DNA of 64,000 nt from Nemertoderma westbladi (GCA_032718475.1 JAUCBJ010004084.1:62001-126000); one strand, 5' to 3'. Positions 42,606 to 54,646 are shown, counted from the first letter of the stretch. Program-made: numbers and translations. The notes: a model not told the origin generated them from the sequence alone.

Positions 42606-45140
42606 TAGGAGGCCTAGTCTCTTTTAATTAAATTACTAAAATCGGCATGCTACATTGCAGCTGCATTATTAAGAATGCTGTGCAGGCTTGTCGACAAAAT
42701 TGCGCCGCCACAACTCCCTATCACCCATGACATTTGCTAGATCATCCGCATCTTCAAGGCCAGTGTCCTTTAAGATGCGTCTCGATGATTAAGAAAGTCA
42801 TGGGCTGTCCACCATGTTTATTCACTCCATGAGGCTGCCAAAGTACAAGATTATGCACTGGCTGGTCCTCACGCCGAAAGCAATGTCCTGCAAAGCGGAG
42901 GCGATTTTGTTCTAGTGTGAAGCTTGGAGGAACCAATGAGACACCTCCAATGTTATATAGTGTCTGATTGGAGATGTGTGCATTGTACTTGACACAATGA
43001 ACCCGGCGTGGCATTCTTGTGAATGTGCCATCCAGAGATTTGGTGTCCTCAGCAGTTAGAGCCCAGCATGGACTCCCATAGAGGAGTACTGGAACTACTG
43101 CAGCTCTAAATAATCGGACCTTAAGTTTCCGATTAATTCTCGGTGACTTCCAAATCCTGGAAAGCCTATTCAAGGCTGCCCATGCCTTTCCCTTACGTAT
43201 TCGAATGATCCCAGGTAACAGAAGTCGTCCACATGCTCAAGCATACCATCCTTTGAGCTTATGCTCATCCGATCAGAGACTTGCTGAGGACTTTCAAAGA
43301 TAACTGTCAAAATTGTGGTCTTTCTAGAGTTAATAAAAAGACCAACACTAGAAGCAGCATGTTCTAAAGTGCTGATTAGCCGTTGGGCTCCCTCTAGTGA
43401 TTCTGAGAGTACTCCTAAGTCATCAGCAAAGTCTAGATCAGTTAGGAACTTGGCAGGATTTCCTCGACTTCTGGAGCCAGTAGGTGGAGTTATCATCACC
43501 CCATCATCATTATGATGATCTAAGGACATGCGTAGAACATAGTCAACCACAATTATGAACAAGAAGGGTGCAAGTGTGTCTCCCTGGAGGACGCCCCATA
43601 ACACTTCAAATGGTTCTGTGTCACCATCAACACTAGACACAAATGTTGTCGAACCATCGTATACTGATCTGATTGCTGCAATAATTTGATCAGGAATCCC
43701 ATATAATGAAAGTATGCCGAACATACGTGAGCGGGAGACTGAATCAAAGGCCTTGAAGAAGTCAACAAAGATAACAGCCAGCTGCCTGTCTTTCTTTTTT
43801 GATAACTCTTCAATTATCCTTCTAAGTGCCAAAATGGGTCAGGTCAGGTCCCCAGATCCTGCTACCACTATGGCAGTAATGTGGTACAACCTGTAGCTGC
43901 CAGCCCAGTAGGGCAGGCCCGATAAGCATAGCCTATTCATTATTTAGTTGATCAAGAGTGGGTTGGTTCAGCCCCGTCAACTAAATAAGTCATTGAGGGC
44001 TATTGAAGGCAAAGGCTTGATACGCATCTGCATTAGAGATGATACACACCCCGCCCTGTCTATACTGGATGCTCCTCTACCAGTGTTAGGTAACCTAACC
44101 CAGGAGGCACACTTGGTTCACGGTGTAACAAAAGGACCCCTACAGTCGGCAGCAGGGCTGTAGGCCATGGAAAGGCGGAAGGCAATCAACCAACGGCTAG
44201 ACATGCTGACAAGGTCGGCGGAAGGTAATCAACCAACGGCGATCTACTGCGAAGACGCTTTGTAGGAGTTGCGACCACAAGCGGTTTACTCCCGCAACTG
44301 AAAGATATGTCCGAGTTCGCTCGACCTAGTAGTAGTAGCCAAAATGGGTTCCATGGTCCCACGACCTTTACGGAACCCATTCTGATTTCCACGGAGCAGT
44401 CTCTCAATGGGATCCCTGATGCGATTTAATAGAATTCTATTGTATAGCTTTGCAGCAATCGAGATCAATGAGATTCCCCGAAAAGAACCATAGAGTGTTA
44501 GGTTGCCCTTCTTGGGAACTTGCACCAACTTATTTGTTTTCATTTCTTGTGGGACTCTTGTTGTTCGGTACATGTCTACTATGATGGGATAGATGAGCTT
44601 TAAACACTCAGGTATTTTAAAGACCTCAGGGGGAACACCATCTACTCCACTGGCACGATTGGTCTTAATGCTCTTTGCAGCAGCCTTCACTTCTGCAAAG
44701 GAGATATCGCCAATGGGAATATCTGCGAGTACAGACTCAGACACTTTTACTTCTATAAAGTTATCAGGCAATATCCTGTCATTATTGAGGAGCTTTTCAA
44801 AGTGGGCCTTCCAACCATTGAGGCGATCGGCTGGTGATTCAGCCTTAACCTTGGTGGTTGGTTGGCTTTTCCGCCCAGTAAGCAAGTTGATCGATTTCCA
44901 TGCCTGGGATGATTGCCTGCTGTCGTCAGCATCTTTGATGGCATCAACCTGTTGGTTTATTAGCTCCTGTAGATTAACAGAGTACTGCCTGTTCAGGGAC
45001 CTGAACATACATGATGATTGAGGGACTTCATGAGAATTGGCAACGGATGATGCGGTTAGAGACTTGGTCTATTTTGTCCAATGCTGCATGTGCAGTTGGA
45101 TTCATTAATAGACTAATTCCACCATTGCCACTATCATCTG
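42606..45140 (-). pseudogene. longest LINE copy: EN remnant plus RT, broken
   Basis: Reading along the minus strand: an APE-type endonuclease remnant (GGISLLMNP...SNRII, about 45125-45020); RT N-terminal part 45008-44340 (NRASGVDGVPPEVFK, NGFRKGRGTMEP); a SINE insertion 43840-44337; RT palm 43832-43170 (VFVDFFKAFDS-like FVDFFKAFDSVSRSR, GVLQGDTLAPFLF, catalytic DLDFADD); then, after a deletion of about 35 bp near 43205, the C-terminal part 43173-42754. The endonuclease is largely deleted and the frame is broken several times, so it is inactive. It is the same family as copies A and C near 21-24 kb. Confidence 0.85.
43840..44337 (+). mobile_element. 498-bp SINE with perfect 12-bp target duplication
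   Basis: It interrupts the LINE RT. Flanking GCCAAAATGGGT occurs at 43828-43839 and 44338-44349. The body begins CAGGTCAGGTCCCC and ends in (TAG)n. Its last 30 bases (TGTCCGAGTTCGCTCGACC then TAGTAG) match the LINE 3' end at 42571-42605 with two differences, so mobilisation by that LINE is likely. Confidence 0.9.
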
Positions 45141-45960
45141 TTGACGCGAGGGCGAGTCGCCAACCGCCCCCATGTCCTTAATCAGAACCTCATCAGTCTG
45201 TCCAGTCTACATTCGGTGCTCTTGATCACCCACTGCGCTAAGAGAAAGCTTATCTTCCAAGGCAGTCAACTCATCTTGTCACATTGGGGACCCGAGTTTT
45301 AGGGTGTTTACTGAGGCTAGTCTAGTGACTTGCCTCAGATTCACCAATGGCTTTGTTGGTCGGGGTGGAACATGAGAGTAGCCTCCAACTCCAGAATGCC
45401 TCTCCCTCTCACAATCTGGCCTCCCTGGTGACCCAGGATTTGGGCCAGAAAGGTCATCAGGAAAGGGACTCAAATAATTGTTGGCTGCTCTCTCTCCAGT
45501 AGGGGGTGAGACAGGCAGCCGGTCAGGAAATAACTGAAGCCTGTGAGGCCGATTGTGTCCGGTAATTCCACTGGCCTCTAGTGGCCGGACCTCCGCATTA
45601 CTAATGTAATCCATAGTGGGGGTTGGGGGTGCTTTTTTGCCGAGTCAGCTCTCGGGGCAAATACCACACCCTGGATTGCCATTCCAAGGGGTGGGTGTCG
45701 CGGTGGAGTCAGCCATATCCCATATCCATCACCCATATCTACTCTGGCGCACATGACCCACCATTGGCTGTGCAGCTCATCTGCTGGGTCATGCCCTGTA
45801 CCCCTGCTACCAGGTGCACGTCGCAGTGAAGTGCACTCCGAGTGGACATGAGAACATTCTACTCCTGACTAGCCATTGGTAGATCACCATCTGCCTGGCC
45901 AGGCCATATACCCCTGCAGTCAAGTATATGGGTCCTTAATACAAGACCAAGGCCGTACTT
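45141..45960 (-). mobile_element. LINE 5' region (minus), related to 20628-21340
   Basis: The reverse complement of about 45300-45958 matches 20775-21340. A 111-codon frame (45279-45614, minus; MDYISNAEVRPLEASG start) is conserved between the two copies, so it may be remnant ORF1 or 5' UTR coding sequence. It contains no recognised domain. It lies at the 5' side of the long LINE copy and is probably part of the same insertion. Confidence 0.6.
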
Positions 45961-46175
45961 GGTTTTAATTAAAAGTTCAATGTTATTTTTTAATTGATGT
46001 TAACGAATTGATTTTTTAGCCCATTTTATGTACAAACAGACATAGTAGTATATTCATTCAAACCACTCAAACAGATCGAGTCTACGACGACGAATAGTTC
46101 GTCGAATTAATAATACGCCATGATTTCTAGAAATAATACTAATTAGTTCCTGATGATTGTGACCTTGTCGTAAGT

Positions 46176-46240
46176 AATATGCCCGGGATCGAACCCACGA
46201 CCTATCCTTTCACGTTTCAACGCGATAACTGGTGAGCTAA
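46176..46240 (-). other. tRNA-like sequence, probably a SINE head or tRNA relic
   Basis: On the minus strand TTAGCTCACCAGTTATCGCG resembles an A box and GTGGGTTCGATCCC a B box at normal spacing. An acceptor-like stem pairs 6 of 7, but the D and T stems do not pair well. This is not a functional tRNA gene. Confidence 0.4.
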
Positions 46241-46249
46241 GTACTTATG

Positions 46250-46460
46250 GCTATGGGACACACTCTCACTCATATGGTCACTCTCTCACACATATGGACT
46301 ATTGGACACCCTCTCACACATTTGGACACCCTCTCACAGATGGACACCCTCTCACACATATGGACAACCTCTCACACATATGGACACCTTCTCTCACATA
46401 TGGACACCCTCTCACACATCCACACATGGTCACCCTCTCGGACAACCTCTCACACATACT
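46250..46460. repeat. ~20-bp minisatellite (TCTCACACATATGGACACCC type)
   Basis: About ten irregular copies of a 15-20-bp unit. The frames that read through it in several phases are artefacts. Confidence 0.85.
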
Positions 46461-47360
46461 GGGAGCAAATTGTATGTGTGAAGTGTTGAGTGGCCCCTGT
46501 GGGCTTCCGTATATTAATACAGTATTGTGAAGCACCTCCAGATCGCGATCGTCAAGAAGGATGTTATTGTTGTATTAGGCCTATGGCCTACCATAGGTCC
46601 GGTACTTCTTGCTGCCATTCTATTCTGCTGGATGGCCCCGACCTAATTCAAATACAGGTATTATAATTGTACAGTAAACACAGTACAAATGGTTTATTGA
46701 CATTTATCTAAGTAGGGGGCTACTGGTAATTCCTTCTGACACATTGCAGGCTACACCCAATCAACCTGTCTGTACCTGTCGATATTTCGTACCGGTCCCG
46801 GTATAAACAATTTAGTTTAATTTTCTTATTGTGTGAGCTGCTTTTTTAACTAATTTTCTGGAAATTAGAGAAAAAAATTAGATTAATTAACTCAATTTTA
46901 AAAATATTAGTGAGAAATGAGCCTTTTTCAAATGACACTACATACATACTTGTTGCACTTTACATTGTTCTGATCCTCGTGGCTTTATTTTCAATATTTT
47001 CAATATTAATAACGAAGTCGAGTGTCGAAGTGCCAAAAAGGATTCTACAGATCAAAGCAAATCTCCTGCACGACGAATAGATGCTTTTATTATTTTTTTT
47101 ATCACATTTTATAATTTTTACATTTTATCCAAATTTGCTGAACAGACAGACAGGTAGGTGTATTGTTGTCTCCATAATTTATTTTTTAAAGTAGGCCGTT
47201 ATCTGTGTGCTAGACCCTTTTTGCTAGCCACCTCTACAATAACTTATTAGCTATTTGCTACAGTGGTCTAACTGAAAGTTAAATACCATGGCGCTGTTTT
47301 TTTACTTGTAATAAAAGCAAGTACAGTATTACTTAAATGTACGTTAGTTGTTAAAACGAT
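46461..47360. other. non-coding stretch
   Basis: AT-rich sequence between two minisatellites. I see no gene or clear element. Confidence 0.5.
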
Positions 47361-50300
47361 TTGTATTGCGGCGGTGTTTATTTGTCAAGTAAAACTATTT
47401 GCATTACAGCGGTGTTTATTTGTAAGTAAAACTATTACAGCGGTGTTTATTTGTAAGTAAAACTATTACAGCGGTGTTTATTTGTAAGTAAAACTATTAC
47501 AGCGGTGTTTATTTGTAAGTAAAACTATTACGGCGGTGTTTATTTGTAAGTAAAACTATTACGGCGGTGTTTATTTGTAAGTAAAACTATTACGGCAGTG
47601 TTTATTTGTAAGTGAAACTATTACGGCGGTGTTTATTTGTAAGTGAAACTATTACGGCGGTGTTTATTTGTAAGTGAAACTATTTGTATTACAGCGGTGT
47701 TTATTTGTAAGTAAAACTATTACGGCGGTGTTTATTGGTCAGTAAAACTATTACGGTGGTGTTTATTTGTAAGTAAAACTATTACGGCGGTGTTTATTTG
47801 TAAGTGAAACTATTATGGCGGTGTTTATTTGTAAGTAAACCTATTACGGTGGTGTTTATTTGTAAGTAAAACTATTACGGCGGTGTTTATTTGTATGTAA
47901 AACTATTACGGCGGTGTTTATTTGTAAGTAAAACTATTACGGCGGTGTTTATTTGTAAGTAAAACTATTACGGTGGTGTTTATTGGTCAGTAAAACTATT
48001 ACGGTGGTGTTTATTTGTAAGTAAAACTATTACGGCGGTGTTTATTTGTAAGTGAAACTATTATGGCGGTGTTTATTTGTAAGTAAACCTATTACGGTGG
48101 TGTTTATTTGTAAGTAAAACTATTACGGCGGTGTTTATTTGTATGTAAAACTATTACGGCGGTGTTTATTTGTAAGTAAAACTATTACGGCGGTGTTTAT
48201 TTGTAAGTAAAACTATTTGCATTACAGCGGTGTTTATTTGTAAGTAAAACTATTACGGCGGTGTTTATTTGTATGTAAAACTATTACGGCGGTGTTTATT
48301 TGTAAGTAAAACTATTACGGCGGTGTTTATTTGTATGTAAAACTATTACGGCGGTGTTTATTTGTAAGTAAAACTATTACGGCGGTGTTTATTTGTAAGT
48401 AAAACTATTTGTATTACGGCGATGTTTATTTGTCAACTATTACTGTTTAATATTTGTAAGTAAAACTATTTGTATTACAGTGGTGTTTATTTGTAAGTAA
48501 AACTATTATGGCGGTGTTTATTTGTAAGTAAAACTATTACGGCGGTGTTTATTTGTATGTAAAACTATTACGGCGGTGTTTATTTGTAAGTAAAACTATT
48601 ACGGCGGTGTTTATTTGTAAGTAAAACAATTTGTATTACGGCGATGTTTATTTGTCAACTATTACTGTTTAATATTTGTAAGTAAAACTATTTGTATTAC
48701 AGTGGTGTTTATTTGTAAGTAAAACTATTACGGCGGTGTTTATTTGTAAGTGAAACTATTTGTATTACAGCGGTGTTTATTTGTAAGTAAAACTATTACG
48801 GCGGTGTTTATTGGTCAGTAAAACTATTACGGTGGTGTTTATTTGTAAGTAAAACTATTACGGCGGTGTTTATTTGTAAGTGAAACTATTATGGCGGTGT
48901 TTATTTGTAAGTAAACCTATTACGGTGGTGTTTATTTGTAAGTAAAACTATTACGGCGGTGTTTATTTGTATGTAAAACTATTACGGCGGTGTTTATTTG
49001 TAAGTAAAACTATTACGGCGGTGTTTATTTGTAAGTAAAACTATTACGGTGGTGTTTATTGGTCAGTAAAACTATTACGGTGGTGTTTATTTGTAAGTAA
49101 AACTATTACGGCGGTGTTTATTTGTAAGTGAAACTATTATGGCGGTGTTTATTTGTAAGTAAACCTATTACGGTGGTGTTTATTTGTAAGTAAAACTATT
49201 ACGGCGGTGTTTATTTGTATGTAAAACTATTACGGCGGTGTTTATTTGTAAGTAAAACTATTACGGCGGTGTTTATTTGTAAGTAAAACTATTTGCATTA
49301 CAGCGGTGTTTATTTGTAAGTAAAACTATTACGGCGGTGTTTATTTGTATGTAAAACTATTACGGCGGTGTTTATTTGTAAGTAAAACTATTACGGCGGT
49401 GTTTATTTGTATGTAAAACTATTACGGCGGTGTTTATTTGTAAGTAAAACTATTACGGCGGTGTTTATTTGTAAGTAAAACTATTTGTATTACGGCGGTG
49501 TTTATTTGTAAGTAAAACTATTTGTATTACGGCGATGTTTATTTGTCAACTATTACTGTTTAATATTTGTAAGTAAAACTATTTGTATTACAGTGGTGTT
49601 TATTTGTAAGTAAAACTATTATGGCGGTGTTTATTTGTAAGTAAAACTATTATGGCGGTGTTTATTTGTATGTAAAACTATTACAGCGGTGTTTATTTGT
49701 AAGTAAAACTATTATGGCGGTGTTTATTTGTATGTAAAACTATTACGGCGGTGTTTATTTGTAAGTAAAACTATTACGGCGGTGTTTATTTGTAAATAAA
49801 ACTATTTGTATTACGGCGATGTTTATTTGTAAGTAAAACTATTACGGCGGTGTTTATTTGTAAGTAAAACTATTACGGCGGTGTTTATTTGTAAGTAAAA
49901 CAATTTGTATTACAGCGGTGTTTATTTGTAAGTAAAACTATTACGGCGGTGTTTATTTGTAAGTAAAACAATTTGTATTACAGCGATGTTTATTTGTAAG
50001 TAAAACTATTACGGCGGTGTTTATTTGTAAGTAAAACTATTACGGCGGTGTTTATTTGTAAGTAAAACTATTACGGCAGTGTTTATTTGTAAGTAAAACA
50101 ATTTGTATTACAGCGGTGTTTATTTGTAAGTAAAACTATTATGGCGGTGTTTATTTGTATGTAAAACTATTACAGTGGTGTTTATTTGTAAGTAAAACTA
50201 TTTGTATTACGGCGGTGTTTATTTGTAAGTAAAACTATTACGGCGGTGTTTATTTGTAAGTAAAACTATTTGTATTACAGCGGTGTTTATTTGTAAGTAA

Positions 50301-50547
50301 AACTATTACGGCGGTGTTTATTTGTAAGTAAAACTATTTGTATTATGGCGGTGTTTATTTGTAAGTAAAACTATTACGGCGGTGTTTATTTGTAAGTAAA
50401 ACTATTTGTATTACAGCGGTGTTTATTTCTAAGTAAAACTATTACGGCGGTGTTTATTTGTAAGTTAAACTATTACGGCGGTGTTTATTTGTATGTAAAA
50501 CTATTACGGTGGTGTTTATTTGTAAGTGAAACCTTTACAGCGGTGTT
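47361..50547. repeat. 3.2-kb minisatellite, 31/37-bp units
   Basis: About 95 units with core GGCGGTGTTTATTTGTAAG then TAAAACTATTAC. A 37-bp form has an extra TTTGTA. A marker set (GGTCAGTAAAAC unit, then a TATTATGG unit, then a TAAACC unit) occurs near 47735, 47985, 48815 and 49065. The pairs are 250 bp apart and the whole block is repeated after about 1.08 kb, so there is higher-order structure. The array is cut by the BEL/Pao LTR at 50548. Confidence 0.95.
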
Positions 50548-51471
50548 TGTTCGCGGTATTTCAACTTTTCCTAACGCGAGTTGAATATTTTTTGGATTTA
50601 TTTAAAATGATTATTCCGATATCACTACTGGGTGCGGGACCATGGGTTTTGGGCACACTCTATGAACTGGGGGCGATTTATGGGCGAATATTGGGGCGAC
50701 TTACGGGGAACGGGACCCATTTCATGTATATAAGGGCCAGGGGGGGGGGAAGGAAAAGTTAAGGAGTATTCTGGTTTACCTGATTACTATTAGGCCTAGC
50801 CAACTTCCTGCTGCCTGTAGAGGTGGATTTGGTAACTCTCTAGGTCTAAAGGACAAGGACTGCCCTTAGCGGTCCCTGGCCAACAGCAGTTATTACGAGC
50901 CTGAAAAGGACATCGGAAAGTCTGCTGCTTGTGTCAGGGATTTGCGACGGGAAACGACAACAGACCCCGTAGCCAAGCCGTACTGGTTCTCGATGATCGT
51001 TCCCTTTGGGGTTCGTCAGGGGTGGGACGGACACGCGAAAGGGTCGACCGACTAACAGAGGAAGGGTTTGACGAGGACTGCCCTTAGCGGTCTCTGGTCA
51101 ACAGCAGTTATTACGAGCCTGAAAAGGACATCGGAAAGTCTGCTGCTTGTGCCAGGGATTAGTCAAGCCGTACTGGTTCTCGATGATCGAACCCTTCGGG
51201 GTTCGAGAGGGGTGGGACGGACACGCGAACGGGTCCACCGACATGACAGACTCCTAGCCAAGCCGTACTGGTTCTCGATGACCGATCCCTTCGGGGTTCG
51301 AGAGGGGTGGTACGGATACGTGACGAGTCTACCGACTGGACCGACCCTTAGCCAAGCCGTACTGGTTCTCGATGATCGATCCCTTCGGGGTTCGGGAGGG
51401 GTGGTACGGACACGCAACAGGGTCGACCGACACCGACACTACGGCACCAAGACTAGGACCGAGGGAAAATC
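50548..51471 (+). repeat. 5' LTR (at least to 51471)
   Basis: It starts TGTTCGCGG and matches 62840-64000. The true end is unknown because the 3' copy leaves the window. Four diverged units of about 94 bp (starting near 50970, 51162, 51257 and 51351; core CCAAGCCGTACTGGTTCTCG) carry a CCCTTCGGGGTTCG hairpin. The 3' LTR has five such units. Confidence 0.9.
50727..50734 (+). promoter_or_regulatory. LTR TATA box
   Basis: TATATAAG about 180 bp into the LTR, conserved at 63019-63026 in the 3' LTR. It is followed by a G-rich run and is the likely U3 promoter. Confidence 0.6.
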
Positions 51472-51720
51472 TGGGGAACATTAGTTAGGCTAAAATCTGA
51501 GCGAACAGTGGGTAATTAAATAATTTACTGTAGGGATTTATATTGTCGTGTATTATTACTGTGAATAATTTGGTGTATATTGGTTTGGGGAAGCCCAATT
51601 TATTCTCAATCAAGGTTCAACTGTAGGGAAGTTACATTAAAGAGTATATCCAACCAATGCAGCTTTTTCTCAACCACAATCTTGCATTTAAGAACTGGTT
51701 CCTTCTCCACAATCAATATC

Positions 51721-51744
51721 CGGTGACTGGCCGGGATTCCGTGG
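51721..51744 (+). promoter_or_regulatory. possible tRNA primer-binding site
   Basis: CGGTGACTGGCCGGGATTCC loosely resembles the complement of a tRNA-Gly 3' end, and a CA (51714-51715) precedes it. If correct, the 5' LTR ends near 51715. The match is imperfect. Confidence 0.25.
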
Positions 51745-52052
51745 TCTGTAAAGTTCCGCCTCCAGCATCGGCGTTTTCCCCCATGGTGTCGGGAATAACG
51801 GCAACAAAATTGAGAATAAAACGGTCAATTTTGACAGGGTGTCAAAATTGAGAATAAAACGCGGCCAACTTCAACTGGTGGAAGTTGGGAATCCTACAAT
51901 ACTCTTCAAGCTCTCTCCGTGCTTACCCAGCACCCACTACGAGGAAACTCTGGTATTTGAGTTAAGACAAAGCCGTGGTTTAATTAATCGTCAAACTCGA
52001 TATAATAAACTCGTAGTCGGTAGATCACATATAAGAGAGTCGTTAATAGGGA

Positions 52053-52244
52053 ATGGAAGTATCGATCACACCCATTGACATAATTCAAGTTGAGCCAGGA
52101 ATCTGGCACATCGAGGTTGAAGTACAAGGAACGAACGTCGGACGATTCAGGATTACCGTTCGAGTAGTCCAAGCCGAGTACGAGAGCTACGAAGAACTAT
52201 TCTACGACATCGCATATCTCGCTATCAACGAGGCGCTAGTATGA
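52053..52244 (+). CDS. 63-residue leader ORF before gag
   Basis: An ATG-started ORF of 63 codons whose TGA overlaps the gag ATG in an ATGA tetranucleotide (52241-52244). The product is acidic and strand-rich (IWHIEVEVQG, RFRITVRVVQ) with an acidic C-terminal helix-like part. No family is recognised. The overlap is the arrangement that allows termination-reinitiation, so it may set the level of Gag. Confidence 0.45.
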   Translation: MEVSITPIDIIQVEPGIWHIEVEVQGTNVGRFRITVRVVQAEYESYEELFYDIAYLAINEALV

Positions 52245-54646
52245 CAACGAACAACGTCTCCGACACCGACGAGATGGACACCCACACAGACTCGGAAGCC
52301 GACGAGGTACCGAATGTCAAGAACATGACCCGTCGACTAGGCGCTCTCAAAGGCAGAGTCACTCGAGCGTATCAACGTATAGAGAAACAACTCAAGAGAG
52401 TCAAAACTCCCCTCAACGAGATACAAACTCAGCTTCAGAATATCCGAAGTATCTTACAACGATATGAGAGGATGATACAGGCGTATCAAGAACTCATCCC
52501 CGCCACCGATCAGGTAAACTACCCCAGGTTAGAGGAACATGTTGCACATCTAGATGAGTTCCGCAAACAACACAGGAGAACCCTCAGCCTTGTGAGAGGC
52601 TACGAAGAACAGTACTACAAGAGAGCTGAAAGAACAGACGCAGAATCAGTGCGAACCTCCAGCACCAGGACAGCAATACATCGAAAGAGAACGGGGTCCT
52701 CTAGGAACCAGCACTCCAGCGCTAGGAGCGAGAGGTCCGGTTCGGCACGCAGTTCTCAAGGGGGACAGCCACTCCGAGATCAGCTACGAGAACAGAAGGC
52801 ATTAGCCCTCAAAGCTCGGATGGAAGATGAGTATGTTCAACTGCAAGTCGAGCAAGATGTATTAGCAGCCGAAATGCAAAAACGAGAGGCCGAACAGGAG
52901 GCCGAAAAACATAGACAAGAGGCAGAACGGCAGGCTGAACAACGCGAACAAGAGGCTGAACAACATAGACGGGAGGCCAAACAGGAGATCGAACAAAGTA
53001 AATGGGAGGCAGAAATGCGTAAACAACACGCCGAGGCCCAAGCGATTCTCATCCACAAAAAGAATGCGGATATTGCGAAACTCGCGGAATACGAAGCCAC
53101 GCTTATAGAACGAGATATTCAAATATACGAGGACTGGGAAAGGGGTATAGATCAGAACTATGAACAAATACCGATACCAGAGTTAGAGAAGTCATTAACG
53201 ACCCCGGCGGTGAAACCTCCGAAACCCGAGTTCCCGCCTACCATACAGTCTACGTTATCGGCACAAGCACCGGCATTCCATCCCCCACCAGTTACGCTTA
53301 AGAATGAGCAACCTTATATCCCAGCCAATCCCACGGTCCCGAGCATTCCCAAGTACGAGCCTGAAAGGGACTCGGAACGGGTCGCCACTCCCCGATCCAA
53401 CAACCCGTTTACATCCACACCACAAATCCGTAGCCGCGTCATCATTAAAACTCCACCTATCATCGATCCATCGTGTATGGGAGAGAGTGCCAATAACTAT
53501 AACCCTCCTAGCCATTCCGGTTCAGACGACGTTGGCATTATCCGGGCATTAGAGAACCGACTGGCCATGCCCAAGATGGAGATCCGCACCTTCGAAGGAG
53601 ACCCCGTCGATTACCTCAGATTCAAGAAACGGTTTTTCGCGCAGATTGGGTCAACGGACATAGCCGACGCACAAAAACTAGTATATTTATCCCAATACCT
53701 GGGCGACAAACCACGCCGGATTATCGCATGCTTTGAGGGAGGAGCCCATGAAGCATACTATGACGCATGGAAAACTCTAGATAAAAGATACGGAAATATC
53801 GGGACTATAATTAATAAAACTCTCGAGAAACTGATACAGGATGCGGGATCCCTAGGGGACCCACAGAATATCCAAGAATTCTCGGATTCGATGAAGGATG
53901 CCTACTACACTCTAAAACCATTAAATAAGGAGGAACAAGTAAACAACATTCTAAACCTCCGACAGATCGCCCGAAAGTTCCCCGGATGGCTACAAAGTAA
54001 GTGGGCGTATAAATGTGTAGATCTCCGGCGCAGACACCCAGATCGAGACCCCAGTTTCCTCGAAATGTCGGCATTCCTGGACGATATCTCCGAAGCCATG
54101 AATGACTCGATGTTCTCAAAACAGAGTCTCACCAAGTTAGACGGAATAGAGAGCAACTCCCGGAGTAAGACGCCCACTCAGAAACCGAGATTCCGTCCCC
54201 CTCCGGTGAGAACGATGGCCATCACCATGGCCGAGGATTCCGATGACAAAGACTACGAGGAACCGACATCAGCCGAGGAATGGGCGTGTTACCTTGCGAA
54301 TTGGGCACCCGAGAGGGAAGGCATCACAAACTCCCTCCTCTGTCTCTTCTGTGGAGAGAAACATAAAGTGGAATTCTGCAGGAAGTTCCAGTTTGCCGAA
54401 CTCGTCCCACGCTTCGAGGCGATAATGAAACACCGAGGATGCTTCCGGTGTCTTGGAACAGGTCACTATGTTCGGGATTGCGACCAAAGATCGTGCTGTG
54501 CGGTCTGTAACGACCTACGTCATCACACGCTCCTCCACATCCCCGCGAACTTTGACTTCACCACCCTCCCCTTTCGGATTGAAGCCAAGCGAAGAGGAGA
54601 AACGAACCACGTTTCTAAAGGAACCCGGACAACCCAACGGAGCTAA
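52241..54646 (+). CDS. gag: BEL/Pao Gag polyprotein
   Basis: 801 residues. An N-terminal coiled-coil-like region (about 30-130) is followed by a Ser/Arg-rich linker. Next comes a long charged helix of Glu/Gln/Arg repeats (about 185-290; EAEQHRREA-type heptads). A Pro-rich linker leads to a conserved capsid-type domain beginning MEIRTFEGDPVDYLRFKKRF near residue 445, of the DUF1759 kind found in Pao/BEL Gags. The C-terminal nucleocapsid part has CLFCGEKHKVEFC near 700, a knuckle CFRCLGTGHYVRDC near 734, and CCAVCNDLRHHTLLH near 752. It packages element RNA in virus-like particles. The stop is TAA, and the protease follows in the same frame. Confidence 0.92.
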   Translation: MTTNNVSDTDEMDTHTDSEADEVPNVKNMTRRLGALKGRVTRAYQRIEKQLKRVKTPLNEIQTQLQNIRSILQRYERMIQAYQELIPATDQVNYPRLEEHVAHLDEFRKQHRRTLSLVRGYEEQYYKRAERTDAESVRTSSTRTAIHRKRTGSSRNQHSSARSERSGSARSSQGGQPLRDQLREQKALALKARMEDEYVQLQVEQDVLAAEMQKREAEQEAEKHRQEAERQAEQREQEAEQHRREAKQEIEQSKWEAEMRKQHAEAQAILIHKKNADIAKLAEYEATLIERDIQIYEDWERGIDQNYEQIPIPELEKSLTTPAVKPPKPEFPPTIQSTLSAQAPAFHPPPVTLKNEQPYIPANPTVPSIPKYEPERDSERVATPRSNNPFTSTPQIRSRVIIKTPPIIDPSCMGESANNYNPPSHSGSDDVGIIRALENRLAMPKMEIRTFEGDPVDYLRFKKRFFAQIGSTDIADAQKLVYLSQYLGDKPRRIIACFEGGAHEAYYDAWKTLDKRYGNIGTIINKTLEKLIQDAGSLGDPQNIQEFSDSMKDAYYTLKPLNKEEQVNNILNLRQIARKFPGWLQSKWAYKCVDLRRRHPDRDPSFLEMSAFLDDISEAMNDSMFSKQSLTKLDGIESNSRSKTPTQKPRFRPPPVRTMAITMAEDSDDKDYEEPTSAEEWACYLANWAPEREGITNSLLCLFCGEKHKVEFCRKFQFAELVPRFEAIMKHRGCFRCLGTGHYVRDCDQRSCCAVCNDLRHHTLLHIPANFDFTTLPFRIEAKRRGETNHVSKGTRTTQRS

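Noticed and set aside
52837-53167. Minus-strand ORFs under gag
   Set aside because: Cys/Ser-rich and Phe/Leu-rich shadows of the Glu/Gln/Arg repeat region of Gag.
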